Shown: positions 16,481 to 25,395, numbered from the stretch's first letter. The stretch: 64,000 nucleotides of DNA from Chitinimonas koreensis (GCF_014353015.1 NZ_CP060704.1:4489001-4553000); one strand, 5' to 3'. Numbers and translations: made by a program. The notes: generated by a model from the sequence alone, not told the origin.

Positions 16481-18484
16481 TCAGTCGAAGCGGAACGACA
16501 GCAGGGTGACGTCGTCGCGCTGCGGCAGCGCGCCCTGGTAGTCGGCCAGCGCGGCGTCGAAAGCCTCGGCCTGGCGCTCGAGCGGCAGGCCGGCATGCTG
16601 GCGCAGCATCTCGGCGAAGCGCCGGTTGCCGAAGCCGAAGCCGTGCTCGCCGCCGGCCTGGTCGAGGAAGCCGTCGGTGACCAGGTAGAAGGTGCGGCCG
16701 GCGGCCAGCTCGAGCTCGGCATCGGCGTACTCGCCGACGCGCTTGTCGGCCAGCGCGCGGCGGCCGCCGCGCAGCTCGCCCATGTCCTGGCCGTCGCTCC
16801 AGTACAGCGAGATCTTGGCGCCGGCGAAGCGCAGCGTCCCCGCGGCCCGATCGATATAGCAGAAACCGGCGTCCATATTGGTGGCGATGCCGCGCGGCAG
16901 CTCGGCGTCGGCCAGCATCGCCCGCATCGCGGCGTCGGTGCGCGCCAGCACGGCGGCCGGCGAGCGCAGGCCGACCTCGGCGATCGCATGGTCGATCGCG
17001 GCGCGCGCCAGCATGGTCATCAGCGCGCCCGGCACGCCGTGGCCGGCGCAGTCGACCACCCCGAGCAGGCAGTTGTCGCCGTCGGCGCGGAACACGTAGA
17101 AGTCGCCGCCGACCACGTCGCGCGGCCGCCACAGCACGAAATGGTGCGGGCCGAGCGTCTGCACCAGCTGGTGGTCGGGCAGGATGGCGCGCTGGATCAG
17201 GCTGGCGTAGTCGATCGAATCGTCGATCTTCTTGTGCGCCGCCGCCATCGCCTGGTTGGCCGCCTCGAGCGCGGCGGTGCGCTCGCGCACCTTGTGCTCC
17301 AGCTCGGCGGTGTGGCGCCGCACCGTGTCGGCCATGACGCCGAAGGCGCGGCTCAGCGCGCCGATCTCGTCGTTGCCGGCGGCCGGCAGCGCCACCTCGT
17401 AGTGGCCGGCGGCGATCGCGCCGGCCGACTGCTGCAGCCGCCGCAGCGGCCGCAGCACCAGCCGTTCGACCGCCAGGCCGAAGCCGACCAGCAGCAGCGC
17501 CATCATGGCGGCGAAGGCGGCCACCACCGGCCAGATCCAGTTGGTGTCGATCACCCGCGCCGCGTGCAGGTCGACCGCGGTGAGCACTTGCCACTTGAGT
17601 TCGGGGATGTAGCTGAGCGCCAGCAGCTGGCGCCGGCCGCCGAGCTCGACCCAGGCGGTCTCGACCTCGCCGGGCCTGGTCTCGGCCGCCTGCATGGCGG
17701 TGCGCAGCGCGTGGCGGTCGGCCGCCAGCGGCAGTTGGTCGAACACGGTGCGCTGCTGGACCGCGGCGCCGGTGGCCGAGTTGAGCGCGATCAGGCTGGC
17801 GTCGGGATGCGCCTGGATGGCGCCCTGGCGGTCGAGGATCATCGGCGTGACGCCGGCCTCGTCGTGGCGGATGAAGTCGGCCAGGAAGCGGGTCAGGTCG
17901 ATGCCGGTGCCGGCCAGGCCGATCTTGCGGCTGCCGTCGCGCACCAGCACGTTGATCCACACCTTGGTGACGTTGAGCGCATGGTCGTAGTCGACGTTGA
18001 TATTGAAGTGGCCGGTGTTGCGCAGCGTGGCGAAATACCAGGCGTCGTTCTTCTCGTCGGTCCTGAGCGTGTAGCGCGGCGCCTGCATCGCGGCGCCGCG
18101 GTCGCCCTTGCCGTCGTCGAAGTAGTAGTGGCGGGTCGGATCGGCGATGACGAACCAGGAGTGGTCGAGAAAATCGCGGCGGTAGCCCTCGACCTCCTTG
18201 AAGAACAGCGCGCGCTTGCCGGCGTCGTCCTCGTCGAGCAGCCACTGGCGCACCACTTCGGAATCGGCCAGGCGCAGCGACAGCGCCAGTTCGCGGCTGA
18301 CCGGCGCGAGGATCTTCTGCCGGTTGAGCTGGGTGTAGTTGCGCGCATAGGCGAGGCCGAAGTGCTCGCGCACGTTCTCGACCACCTGCCAGCCGATCAG
18401 GCCGGCGCAGACCAGCGCGACCAGGCAGGCGAACGCCAGCGCGAGCAGCGATTTGCTGCGCAGTCCCATGCTCCAAGCCGCCAT
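16481..18484 (-). CDS. siaA: SiaA, membrane sensor with HAMP and PP2C-type phosphatase
   Basis: This 667-residue protein starts at an ATG preceded by GGGGAG. It has a membrane segment at about residues 9-31, a large periplasmic sensor region of the dCACHE type to about 310, a second membrane segment (about 313-338), a HAMP domain with a following coiled coil, and a SpoIIE/PP2C-type phosphatase from about 430 to the end. Phosphatase motifs include DVVGGDFYVF, DCAGHGVPGALMTML and a C-terminal RDDVTLLSFRFD. In P. aeruginosa SiaA dephosphorylates SiaC and so switches SiaD on. It is the first gene of the operon. The signal sensed by the periplasmic domain cannot be told from sequence. Confidence 0.93.
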   Translation of the reverse strand: MAAWSMGLRSKSLLALAFACLVALVCAGLIGWQVVENVREHFGLAYARNYTQLNRQKILAPVSRELALSLRLADSEVVRQWLLDEDDAGKRALFFKEVEGYRRDFLDHSWFVIADPTRHYYFDDGKGDRGAAMQAPRYTLRTDEKNDAWYFATLRNTGHFNINVDYDHALNVTKVWINVLVRDGSRKIGLAGTGIDLTRFLADFIRHDEAGVTPMILDRQGAIQAHPDASLIALNSATGAAVQQRTVFDQLPLAADRHALRTAMQAAETRPGEVETAWVELGGRRQLLALSYIPELKWQVLTAVDLHAARVIDTNWIWPVVAAFAAMMALLLVGFGLAVERLVLRPLRRLQQSAGAIAAGHYEVALPAAGNDEIGALSRAFGVMADTVRRHTAELEHKVRERTAALEAANQAMAAAHKKIDDSIDYASLIQRAILPDHQLVQTLGPHHFVLWRPRDVVGGDFYVFRADGDNCLLGVVDCAGHGVPGALMTMLARAAIDHAIAEVGLRSPAAVLARTDAAMRAMLADAELPRGIATNMDAGFCYIDRAAGTLRFAGAKISLYWSDGQDMGELRGGRRALADKRVGEYADAELELAAGRTFYLVTDGFLDQAGGEHGFGFGNRRFAEMLRQHAGLPLERQAEAFDAALADYQGALPQRDDVTLLSFRFD

Positions 18485-18580
18485 CCGATTCTCCCCGCCC
18501 GGTGCTGAGCGGGCTGGCCGAGATTGTGACGCGGCGGGGGCTGGCGGGGCAATCGTGCTGTCGTTTATATAACGGCTGGG

Positions 18581-18770
18581 AGGGGTGAGGGGTTAGGTGT
18601 AACCCCATCCCCACCCCAACCCTCCCCTTGAAGGGGAGGGAGCAGGGCAGCGACGCAATGACGATCGATGCCCATAGAACCTGCGCTGCACCCCTCCTCC
18701 CCCTTCAAAGGGGGAGGCCGGGAGGGGGATGGGGTTACACCTCACACCTAACCCCTTACGCCTCACACCG
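18581..18770. repeat. Long inverted repeat family R4, copy 2
   Basis: Same plan as the copy at 14481, but the outer arms read GGGTTAGGTGTAACCCC and its complement instead of GTGAAAC heptamers. The two arms have changed together. It lies between the siaA start and the iclR stop, ending 3 bases before that stop codon. Confidence 0.8.
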
Positions 18771-18772
18771 AC

Positions 18773-19528
18773 TCAACTGCCCAGCGAACGCGCCAATTCC
18801 ACCACCCTTGGCGCGATCTCCTCCGCCCAGCGCGCCGGCGTCAGCCGGTAGGCCGGGCCCGAGCAGTTGAGCGCCATCGCCGGCGCGCTGCCGGCGATCG
18901 GCGCCGCCACCGCGTGGATGTCGGGCTCGAATTCGCCGTAGGAGGCGCAGAAGCCGGCCGTGGCGCATTCCTCCCGCGCCGCCGCCAGCCGCTCGGCCAG
19001 CTTCGGCCAGCGCGGGCCGTATTCCTCGGCCAGCAGCGCCTCGACCGCCGTCCGCTCGGCCGCCGGCAGCGCCACGTACAGCGCGCGGCCGATCGCGGTG
19101 GTGGCCAGCGGCACGGTCGAGCCGACCTCGAGCCGGATGCCGACCCGCGTCGGCGCGCGGCAGGTCTCGACGTAGACCACCCGGCTGCCCTGGCGCACGC
19201 CCAGCGTCACGCTCAGGCCGGTCTCCTCCGACAGCCGCCGCATCGGCTCGCGCGCCCGCTCGCGCAGATCGAGCCCGGCCAGCGCGGCATAGCCCAGCGT
19301 CAGCACCGCCGGCGCCGGCCGGTACTTGCCGGCCTCGTCGGTCGCCAGGTAGCCGAGCTTGCACAAGGTGTAGGTGAGCCGCGACACGGTCGACTTGGGC
19401 AGGCCGCAACGCTGCGCCAGCTCGGTGTTGCCGAGCGCCCGGTCGCCGGCCCGGAACGCCGCCAGCACGTCCAGCCCGCGCGCCAGCGCGGTGACGAACA
19501 GGCGGTCGCCGTCGTGTTCATCGCTCAT
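18773..19528 (-). CDS. IclR-family transcriptional regulator
   Basis: This 251-residue regulator has an N-terminal winged helix-turn-helix (about residues 10-70, with NTELAQRCGLPKSTVSRLTYTL) and the IclR effector domain, including RVVYVETCRAPTRVG and TAIGRALYVALP. The ATG at 19528 has GGGAGG ten bases upstream, so I prefer it to the in-frame ATG further out. It overlaps the end of the DMT transporter gene by 11 bases, so the two form one unit. Gene order suggests it controls the divergent gcdH promoter, where two 15-17 base palindromes occur. IclR regulators usually respond to a small aromatic or organic acid (family knowledge); glutarate or a relative is a guess. Confidence 0.92.
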   Translation of the reverse strand: MSDEHDGDRLFVTALARGLDVLAAFRAGDRALGNTELAQRCGLPKSTVSRLTYTLCKLGYLATDEAGKYRPAPAVLTLGYAALAGLDLRERAREPMRRLSEETGLSVTLGVRQGSRVVYVETCRAPTRVGIRLEVGSTVPLATTAIGRALYVALPAAERTAVEALLAEEYGPRWPKLAERLAAAREECATAGFCASYGEFEPDIHAVAAPIAGSAPAMALNCSGPAYRLTPARWAEEIAPRVVELARSLGS

Positions 19529-20444
19529 CGCTGCCCTCCCCGGCCGCATGGCCGCTCGGCTCGACGATCACCAGCGCGATGCCGGCCACCAGGAGGCCCG
19601 CGCCGAGCCAGAAGCTCATCGCCGGCACCTCGGCGAAGAACAGGAAGCCCAGTGCCGGGCTGAACAGCAGCAGCGAGAAGCTGCCGGCCTCCACTGCCGA
19701 GGCGTCGCCAGCGCGGTAGGCATGGAAATACGACAGGTAGATGCCGGCCGCCGAGATGCCGATCACCGGCAGCAGCAGCCAGTAGTGCATCGGCACCGCC
19801 GGCAGCGCGAAATCGCTGAACAGGCCGAAGGTGAACCAGCAGGCGACCTGGCTCCAGGTCAGCACCGCGGTGGCGGTCTCGTCGGCCGAGTACTTCTTCA
19901 GCACCACGCCGAGCATGGCTTCCATGAAGGCGCCGAACAGCGCCACCAGCGCGGCCGGCTGGAAGGCGCCGATGCCGGGCCGCAGGATGGCCAGCACGCC
20001 GCCGAAGCCGACCAGCACGCCGAGCCAGCGCAGCCAGTGCGGCTGCTCGCCCAAGAGCCAGACGCCGAGCGGCAGCATGAACAGCGAGGCGGTCATCAGG
20101 TAGGCGCTGGCCTCGGCCAGCGGCAGGTGCGAGACCGCCCAGGCGGCGCACCAGGCCGAGGTGACGATGAACAGCGCGCGCAAGAGGTGGAACTGCGGCT
20201 TGCGGGTGGCGATCAGCCGGCCGCGGCTCCACAGGGCAACGGGCGCGATCATCGCCAGCACCACGGTGGCCTGCAGGAACAGCACCTGGTTGGGCGCGAT
20301 GCCGGCCTGCATCAGCTCCTTGTTGCAGGCGTCGAGCACCGACCAGCACAGCATGGCCAGCATCACCAGCAGCACGCCGCGGGTATTGCCGGCCAGCCCG
20401 CGCCAGCGAGCGAGAAAGGGTTCGATCATCGGAAAAACAGCCAC
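19518..20444 (-). CDS. DMT-superfamily transporter with two EamA domains
   Basis: This 308-residue, ten-helix protein consists of two EamA repeats of five membrane segments each. It begins with a GTG at 20444; an ATG at 20429 is also possible, and neither has a clear ribosome site. Members export or import metabolites such as amino acids. Its co-transcription with the IclR gene and divergence from the glutaryl-CoA genes suggest a substrate or product of that pathway (inference). Confidence 0.88.
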   Translation of the reverse strand: MAVFPMIEPFLARWRGLAGNTRGVLLVMLAMLCWSVLDACNKELMQAGIAPNQVLFLQATVVLAMIAPVALWSRGRLIATRKPQFHLLRALFIVTSAWCAAWAVSHLPLAEASAYLMTASLFMLPLGVWLLGEQPHWLRWLGVLVGFGGVLAILRPGIGAFQPAALVALFGAFMEAMLGVVLKKYSADETATAVLTWSQVACWFTFGLFSDFALPAVPMHYWLLLPVIGISAAGIYLSYFHAYRAGDASAVEAGSFSLLLFSPALGFLFFAEVPAMSFWLGAGLLVAGIALVIVEPSGHAAGEGSDER

Positions 20445-20461
20445 TTGAGGGATGGGGCGAC

Positions 20462-20491
20462 TTTACAAGCGCCGGGACACGACGGTATTCT
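20462..20491 (+). promoter_or_regulatory. Candidate sigma-70 promoter of gcdH
   Basis: TTTACA at 20462-20467 and TATTCT at 20486-20491 are separated by 18 bases. The palindromes at 20493-20528 lie directly downstream, where a bound repressor would block transcription. This is pattern reading only. Confidence 0.45.
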
Positions 20492-20492
20492 G

Positions 20493-20528
20493 TTTCGCAT
20501 TGCGAAATTATGTTCTGCACTGCGGAAC
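20493..20528. promoter_or_regulatory. Two tandem palindromes, probable IclR operator
   Basis: TTTCGCA-T-TGCGAAA (20493-20507) is a perfect palindrome, and GTTCTGCA-C-TGCGGAAC (20512-20528) has one mismatched pair. Both share a GCA-N-TGC core, and their centres are 20 bases apart, two helical turns, so two regulator dimers could sit on one face. They lie between the divergent iclR/DMT unit and gcdH. Confidence 0.6.
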
Positions 20529-20699
20529 AAAACAAGCGCAACAAAGGGGATGGAAGGGAACGGCCCGATCCGGTGGCGCCCAGGCGCCGAGAGGTGAGGG
20601 CCGGGTCCGGGAGCTGCGCCGCCTGCCGCGGCGCCCCCGCCAGGGCCGTTCCCACCCGCGTTGCGCTTCAATCGATCGAACAGAGATGGAGTAGAAGAC

Positions 20700-21878
20700 A
20701 TGGCCAAGCCGCACTTCCAGTGGGACGACGCGCTGCTGCTCGACGAGCAGCTGACCGACGACGAACGCATGATCCGCGACGCCGCGCGCGACTATTGCCA
20801 GGGCCGGCTGATGCCGCGCGTGCTGGAAGCCAACCGGCACGAGAAGTTCGACCGCGAGATCATGAACGAGCTGGGCGAGCTGGGCCTGTTGGGCTCCACC
20901 ATCGAAGGCTACGGCTGCGCCGGCGCCGGCTACGTCTCCTACGGCCTGGTGGCGCGCGAAGTCGAGCGCGTCGACAGCGGCTACCGCTCGGCCATGAGCG
21001 TGCAGTCCTCGCTGGTGATGTACCCGATCTACGCCTACGGCACCGAAGCACAGAAGCAGAAGTACCTGCCCAAGCTGGCCACCGGCGAATGGGTCGGCTG
21101 CTTCGGCCTGACCGAGCCGAACCACGGCTCCGACCCGGGCAGCATGATCACCCGCGCGCGCAAGGTCGACGGCGGCTATTCGCTGTCGGGCGCCAAGATG
21201 TGGATCACCAACTCGCCGATCGCCGACGTGTTCGTGGTGTGGGCCAAGGACGACGCCGGCGAGATCCGCGGCTTCGTGCTCGAGAAGGGCATGAAGGGCC
21301 TGTCGGCGCCCAAGATCGAAGGCAAGTTCAGCCTGCGCGCCTCGATCACCGGCGAGATCGTGATGGACGAGGTGTTCGTGCCGGAAGAGAACGCCTTCCC
21401 CGACATCCGCGGCCTCAAGGGCCCGTTCGGCTGCCTGAACAAGGCCAGGTACGGGATTGCATGGGGCGCGATGGGCGCCGCCGAGTTCTGCTGGCACGCC
21501 GCCCGCCAGTACACGCTGGACCGCAAGCAGTTCGGCCGCCCGCTGGCCGCCACCCAGCTGATGCAGCTTAAGCTCGCCAACTTCCAGACCGAGATCACGC
21601 TGGGCCTGCAGGCCGCGCTGCGCGTGGGCCGGCTGATGGACGAGAACCGCGCCGCGCCCGAGATGATCAGCCTGATCAAGCGCAACAACTGCGGCAAGGC
21701 GCTCGAAATCGCGCGCATCAGCCGCGACATGCACGGCGGCAACGGCATCAGCGACGAATTCCACGTGATCCGCCACGTGATGAACCTCGAAGCGGTCAAC
21801 ACCTACGAAGGCACCCACGACGTCCACGCGCTGATCCTGGGCCGCGCCCAGACCGGCCTGGCGGCGTTCGGCCAGTAA
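20700..21878 (+). CDS. gcdH: Glutaryl-CoA dehydrogenase
   Basis: This 392-residue flavoprotein of the acyl-CoA dehydrogenase family oxidises and decarboxylates glutaryl-CoA to crotonyl-CoA in lysine, tryptophan and glutarate breakdown. Family stretches include CFGLTEPNHGSDPGSM, KMWITNSPIADVFVVW, DRKQFGRPLAATQL and the active-site region TYEGTHDVHALILGR, with the catalytic Glu near residue 370. The ATG at 20700 follows GGAG; a start at 20661 would add 13 residues unlike the family. It heads a plus-strand run with a periplasmic binding protein, a CoA-transferase and a PuuA-like synthetase, and is probably repressed by the divergent IclR protein. Confidence 0.94.
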   Translation: MAKPHFQWDDALLLDEQLTDDERMIRDAARDYCQGRLMPRVLEANRHEKFDREIMNELGELGLLGSTIEGYGCAGAGYVSYGLVAREVERVDSGYRSAMSVQSSLVMYPIYAYGTEAQKQKYLPKLATGEWVGCFGLTEPNHGSDPGSMITRARKVDGGYSLSGAKMWITNSPIADVFVVWAKDDAGEIRGFVLEKGMKGLSAPKIEGKFSLRASITGEIVMDEVFVPEENAFPDIRGLKGPFGCLNKARYGIAWGAMGAAEFCWHAARQYTLDRKQFGRPLAATQLMQLKLANFQTEITLGLQAALRVGRLMDENRAAPEMISLIKRNNCGKALEIARISRDMHGGNGISDEFHVIRHVMNLEAVNTYEGTHDVHALILGRAQTGLAAFGQ

Positions 21879-21934
21879 GCGGCGGCCGGGGAGGAACGCT
21901 AGAATGGCGGGATTGCCGTCATGGAACATCCGCC

Positions 21935-22693
21935 GTGCGCTTCCTTCCCCTGCTTGCCCTCGGCTTGGCCGCGCTCGCCGCACCGGCCTCCGCCGCCGAT
22001 GCGCCGCTGCGCCTGTGCACGCTCGATCGCCCCTTCTACCCGTACACCATGCCCGACGGCAGCGGGCGGCTGCAGTACCTGGCGCAGCTGGGCGCTCGGC
22101 AGCTGCAACTGCCGCTGACCAACTACACGGCGCCGCGCAAGCGCTGCCTCGATGACCTGCAGCGCGGCAACGCCGAAGCGGTCTTCGGTGCCTTCAGCGC
22201 CGAGCGGCTGCCCTACGCGGTCTACCCGATGCGCGGCGACCAGGCCGACGAGAGTTATGCGCTGGCCACCGCCCGCTTCATGGTCTACCGCCGGGCAGGC
22301 AGCCGGGTGGAGTGGGACGGCAGCCGCTTCAGCGGCCTGGACGGCCGGCCGCTGGGCGTCCAGCTCGGTTTCATCCACAGCGCCAAGGTGCAGGCGCTGG
22401 GCGTGCCGTACGACGACGGTGCCCGCACCGCCCGGCAGAACTTCGACAAGCTCCGCCTCGACCGCGTCGCGGCCGTGCTGGCCGCGGAGGAAGAAGCGCG
22501 CGGCCTGACCGCGCCCGGCGAGTTCGAGGCCCTGCCGGTGCCGTTCGACCGCACCGTGCTTTACCTGATCGTGGCGCGGTCCTACTACCAGCAGGATCCG
22601 CGCCGCATCGACAAGCTGTGGCGCACGCTGCGCGAGCTGCGCGAGTCGCCCGAATACAAACAGTACCTGAGTCAGTACCGCCCGCAGGACTAG
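21935..22693 (+). CDS. Periplasmic solute-binding-like protein (SBP family 3)
   Basis: This 252-residue protein starts with a GTG and has a clear signal peptide ending PASA-ADA (about residue 20). The fold is that of small amino-acid-binding proteins, judged by length and by stretches such as RCLDDLQRGNAEAVFGAFS and LGVQLGFIHS. No permease or ATPase gene is adjacent, so it may be a stand-alone binding protein or sensor rather than part of an ABC importer. It lies between gcdH and the CoA-transferase gene on the same strand, suggesting a role in substrate capture (inference). Confidence 0.75.
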   Translation: MRFLPLLALGLAALAAPASAADAPLRLCTLDRPFYPYTMPDGSGRLQYLAQLGARQLQLPLTNYTAPRKRCLDDLQRGNAEAVFGAFSAERLPYAVYPMRGDQADESYALATARFMVYRRAGSRVEWDGSRFSGLDGRPLGVQLGFIHSAKVQALGVPYDDGARTARQNFDKLRLDRVAAVLAAEEEARGLTAPGEFEALPVPFDRTVLYLIVARSYYQQDPRRIDKLWRTLRELRESPEYKQYLSQYRPQD

Positions 22694-22721
22694 CACGACG
22701 GCGGTACCGGAGCCCGACACC

Positions 22722-23870
22722 GTGTCCGCCCTCTCCCACCTCCGCATCCTCGACCTCTCCCGCGTGCTGGCCGGCCCCTGGGCCACCCAGCAGCTCGCCG
22801 ACATGGGCGCCGAAGTCATCAAGATCGAAAAACCCGACGGCGGCGACGACACCCGCGGCTGGGGCCCGCCCTTCCTGACCGGCCGCGACGGCCAGCCCAC
22901 GCGCGAGGCGGCCTACTACCTGTGCGCCAACCGCGGCAAGAAGTCGGTCGCCATCGACATGGCGACGGCCGAAGGCCAGGCCGCGCTGCGCGAGCTGGTG
23001 AAGACCTGCGACGTGGTGGTGGAGAACTTCAAGGTCGGCGGACTCGCCAAGTACGGCCTCGACTACGCCAGCCTGTCGGCGATCAGGCCCGACCTGGTCT
23101 ATTGCTCGATCACCGGCTTCGGCCAGGCCGGCCCGCGCGCCGAGCAGGCCGGCTACGATTTCATGGTGCAGGGCCTGGGCGGCCTGATGAGCATCACCGG
23201 CGCCGCCGACGGCGAGCCGCAGAAGGTCGGCGTGGCGGTCACCGACCTGTTCACCGGCATGTACGCCACCGTCGCCATCCTGGCCGCGCTGGCGCACCGC
23301 GACCGCACGGGCGTTGGCCAGCACATCGACCTCGCGCTGTTCGACTGCCAGCTCGCCATGCTGGCCAACGTGGCCTCCAACCACCTGGTCGGCGGCGTCG
23401 AGCCCAAGCGCTACGGCAATGCCCACGCCAACATCGTGCCCTACCAGGCCTTCGCCGCCAGCGACGGCCACGTCATCGTGGCGGTCGGCAACGACGGCCA
23501 GTTCGCCCGTTTCGCCGAGCTGGCCGGCCACCCCGAGTGGGCGGCCGACGAGCGCTTCGCCACCAACAAGGGCCGCGTGCTCAACCGCGCCGCACTGATC
23601 CCGCTGATCGAGGCCGCGCTGCGCGAGCAGCCGCGCGCCCACTGGATCTCCGGCATGGAAAGCCTCGGCATCCCCGGCGGCCCGATCAACACCATCCCCG
23701 AGGCGCTGCGCGAGCCGCAGGCGCTGGCGCGCGGCGCGGTGGTCGAGATCCCGCACCCGGCCGGCAGCGTGCGCATGGTGGCCAACCCGATCAAGTTCTC
23801 CCGGACCCCGATCCGCTACGACGTGGCGCCGCCCACGCTGGGCCAGCACACCGGCGAAGTGCTCGGCTGA
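22722..23870 (+). CDS. Class III (CaiB/BaiF) CoA-transferase, probably acting on glutarate
   Basis: This 382-residue enzyme starts with a GTG 28 bases after the preceding stop. Family motifs include LRILDLSRVLAGPWATQQLADMGA at the N-terminus, NRGKKSVAIDM, DVVVENFKVG, and YDFMVQGLGGLMSITG. Class III CoA-transferases move CoA between acids through an enzyme-bound aspartyl-CoA; a candidate Asp lies in GGLMSITGAADGEP. Being next to gcdH, it most likely activates glutarate from succinyl-CoA, like the human SUGCT protein (inference from context). Its product would feed GcdH directly. Confidence 0.9.
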   Translation: MSALSHLRILDLSRVLAGPWATQQLADMGAEVIKIEKPDGGDDTRGWGPPFLTGRDGQPTREAAYYLCANRGKKSVAIDMATAEGQAALRELVKTCDVVVENFKVGGLAKYGLDYASLSAIRPDLVYCSITGFGQAGPRAEQAGYDFMVQGLGGLMSITGAADGEPQKVGVAVTDLFTGMYATVAILAALAHRDRTGVGQHIDLALFDCQLAMLANVASNHLVGGVEPKRYGNAHANIVPYQAFAASDGHVIVAVGNDGQFARFAELAGHPEWAADERFATNKGRVLNRAALIPLIEAALREQPRAHWISGMESLGIPGGPINTIPEALREPQALARGAVVEIPHPAGSVRMVANPIKFSRTPIRYDVAPPTLGQHTGEVLG

Positions 23871-23936
23871 GCCGGCCCGTAGACAAACACCATCCCAGTG
23901 AAGGAAGGGCGCGCAGCGCCCGATGCGAGACCGAAG

Positions 23937-25289
23937 ATGAATTCCCAAGACAAGAACCAAGACCTGGCCTGGCTGCTGGAACAAGGCATGCGCGAAGTCG
24001 AATGCCTGGTGCCCGACATCAACGGCGTGCCGCGCGGCAAGGCCATGCCGACGCGCGCCTTCGCCGCCGGCGCCGAACTGCGGCTGTGCCGCGCGGTGGC
24101 GATCCACACCGTGACCGGCGACTGGGCCGACTATCGCTATTCGGGCGAAGGCGATCCCGACATGCGGCTGGTGCCGGTGCCTGAGACGCTCAAGCCGGTG
24201 CCGTGGGCCAGCGTGCCGCGCGCGATGGCGATCCACGACTGCTACGACCTCGACGGCGAGGCCACGCCGATCGCCAGCCGCAACGTGCTCAAGCGCGTGC
24301 TGGCGCGCTACGCCGAACGCGGCTGGACGCCGGTGGTGGCGCCCGAGCTGGAGTTCTACGTGCTGGCGCCCAACCTCGACCCGAGCCAGCCGCTGGTGCC
24401 GCCGACGGTGCGCGGCGGCCGCCACGAGCAGGGCAACCACGGCTTCAGCCTGGGCGGGCTCAACGACCTGGCCGCCTTCTTCGACGAGGTCTATGCCGCG
24501 CTGGCCGCGCTCGACATCCCGGCCGACACCTTCGTGCACGAGTTGGGCCCGAGCCAGTACGAGATCAACCTGCTGCACGGCGACGCGCTGACGCTGGCCG
24601 ACCAGACCTTCCTGTTCAAGTACGCGCTGCGCGAGATCGGCTTCAAGCACGGCCTGCAGGTGGTGTTCATGGCCAAGCCGCTGGCCGGCCAGCCGGGCAG
24701 CTCGATGCACATCCACCAGAGCGTGGTCGACCGCGAGGGCCGCAACGTGTTCAGCGCCGCCGACGGCAGCGCCACGCCGGCCTTCCTGCAGTTCATCGCC
24801 GGCCAGCAGGCGGCGATCCCCGAGCTGATGCCGCTGTTCTGCCCCAACGTGAACAGCTACCGCCGCTTCGCCAAGCACATGGCTGCGCCGGTGAACCTGA
24901 GCTGGGGCCACGACAACCGCTCGGTCGGCATCCGCATCCCGCAATCGGGCCCGGCCGCGCGCCGCGTCGAGAACCGCATCCCCGGCTGCGACGCCAACCC
25001 CTACCTGGCGCTGGCCGCCAGCCTGGCCGCCGGCCTGCACGGCATCGAGCAGCAGTTGAGCCCGACCGAGGAAGCCAGCGGCACGGTGTTCGAGCAGGAA
25101 GGCACCGGCCCGGACCTGCCGGGCACGCTGGAATCGGCGCTGGTGGCGATGCAGCGCAGCGAAGTGGCCCGCGCACTGCTGGGCGAGGCCTTCGTCGAGG
25201 CTTTCGTGGCGGTGAAGCAGATCGAGCTGGACAGCTTCCTGCACGAGATTTCGCCGTGGGAGCGGCGCTACCTGGCCAGCCTCGTCTGA
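23937..25289 (+). CDS. Glutamine synthetase family protein, PuuA-like (gamma-glutamylpolyamine synthetase)
   Basis: This 450-residue protein has the glutamine synthetase catalytic core: APELEFYVL (metal-binding glutamates), PSQYEINLLHGDAL, GSSMHIHQS and GIRIPQSGPAARRVENR. The short N-terminal domain and the PDINGVPRGKAMP motif point to the PuuA/SpuI branch, which ligates glutamate to putrescine or another amine rather than to ammonia. The ATG at 23937 gives the family start; an in-frame GTG at 23898 is possible. It ends the gcdH run. Polyamine and lysine breakdown both lead toward succinate and glutarate, so the grouping makes metabolic sense. Confidence 0.88.
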   Translation: MNSQDKNQDLAWLLEQGMREVECLVPDINGVPRGKAMPTRAFAAGAELRLCRAVAIHTVTGDWADYRYSGEGDPDMRLVPVPETLKPVPWASVPRAMAIHDCYDLDGEATPIASRNVLKRVLARYAERGWTPVVAPELEFYVLAPNLDPSQPLVPPTVRGGRHEQGNHGFSLGGLNDLAAFFDEVYAALAALDIPADTFVHELGPSQYEINLLHGDALTLADQTFLFKYALREIGFKHGLQVVFMAKPLAGQPGSSMHIHQSVVDREGRNVFSAADGSATPAFLQFIAGQQAAIPELMPLFCPNVNSYRRFAKHMAAPVNLSWGHDNRSVGIRIPQSGPAARRVENRIPGCDANPYLALAASLAAGLHGIEQQLSPTEEASGTVFEQEGTGPDLPGTLESALVAMQRSEVARALLGEAFVEAFVAVKQIELDSFLHEISPWERRYLASLV

Positions 25290-25310
25290 TCGCAGCGCAG
25301 TCTGAAAACG

Positions 25311-25343
25311 AAAGGGCCGCATCCGGATCGGATGCGGCCCTTT
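25311..25343 (+). terminator. Rho-independent terminator of the gcdH run
   Basis: A 13-bp perfect stem (AAAGGGCCGCATC/GATGCGGCCCTTT) with a 7-base loop lies 22 bases past the last stop. The T run is short (TTT then GTTGTTG). Confidence 0.8.
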
Positions 25344-25395
25344 GTTGTTGGCGCAGCTTTCACCATTGGAGCGGCGTTTGCCGTTGAAGCAGCGT

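Noticed and set aside
21935..22693. Calling the periplasmic protein part of an ABC importer
   Set aside because: No permease or ATPase gene is adjacent, and family 3 folds also occur in stand-alone binding proteins.
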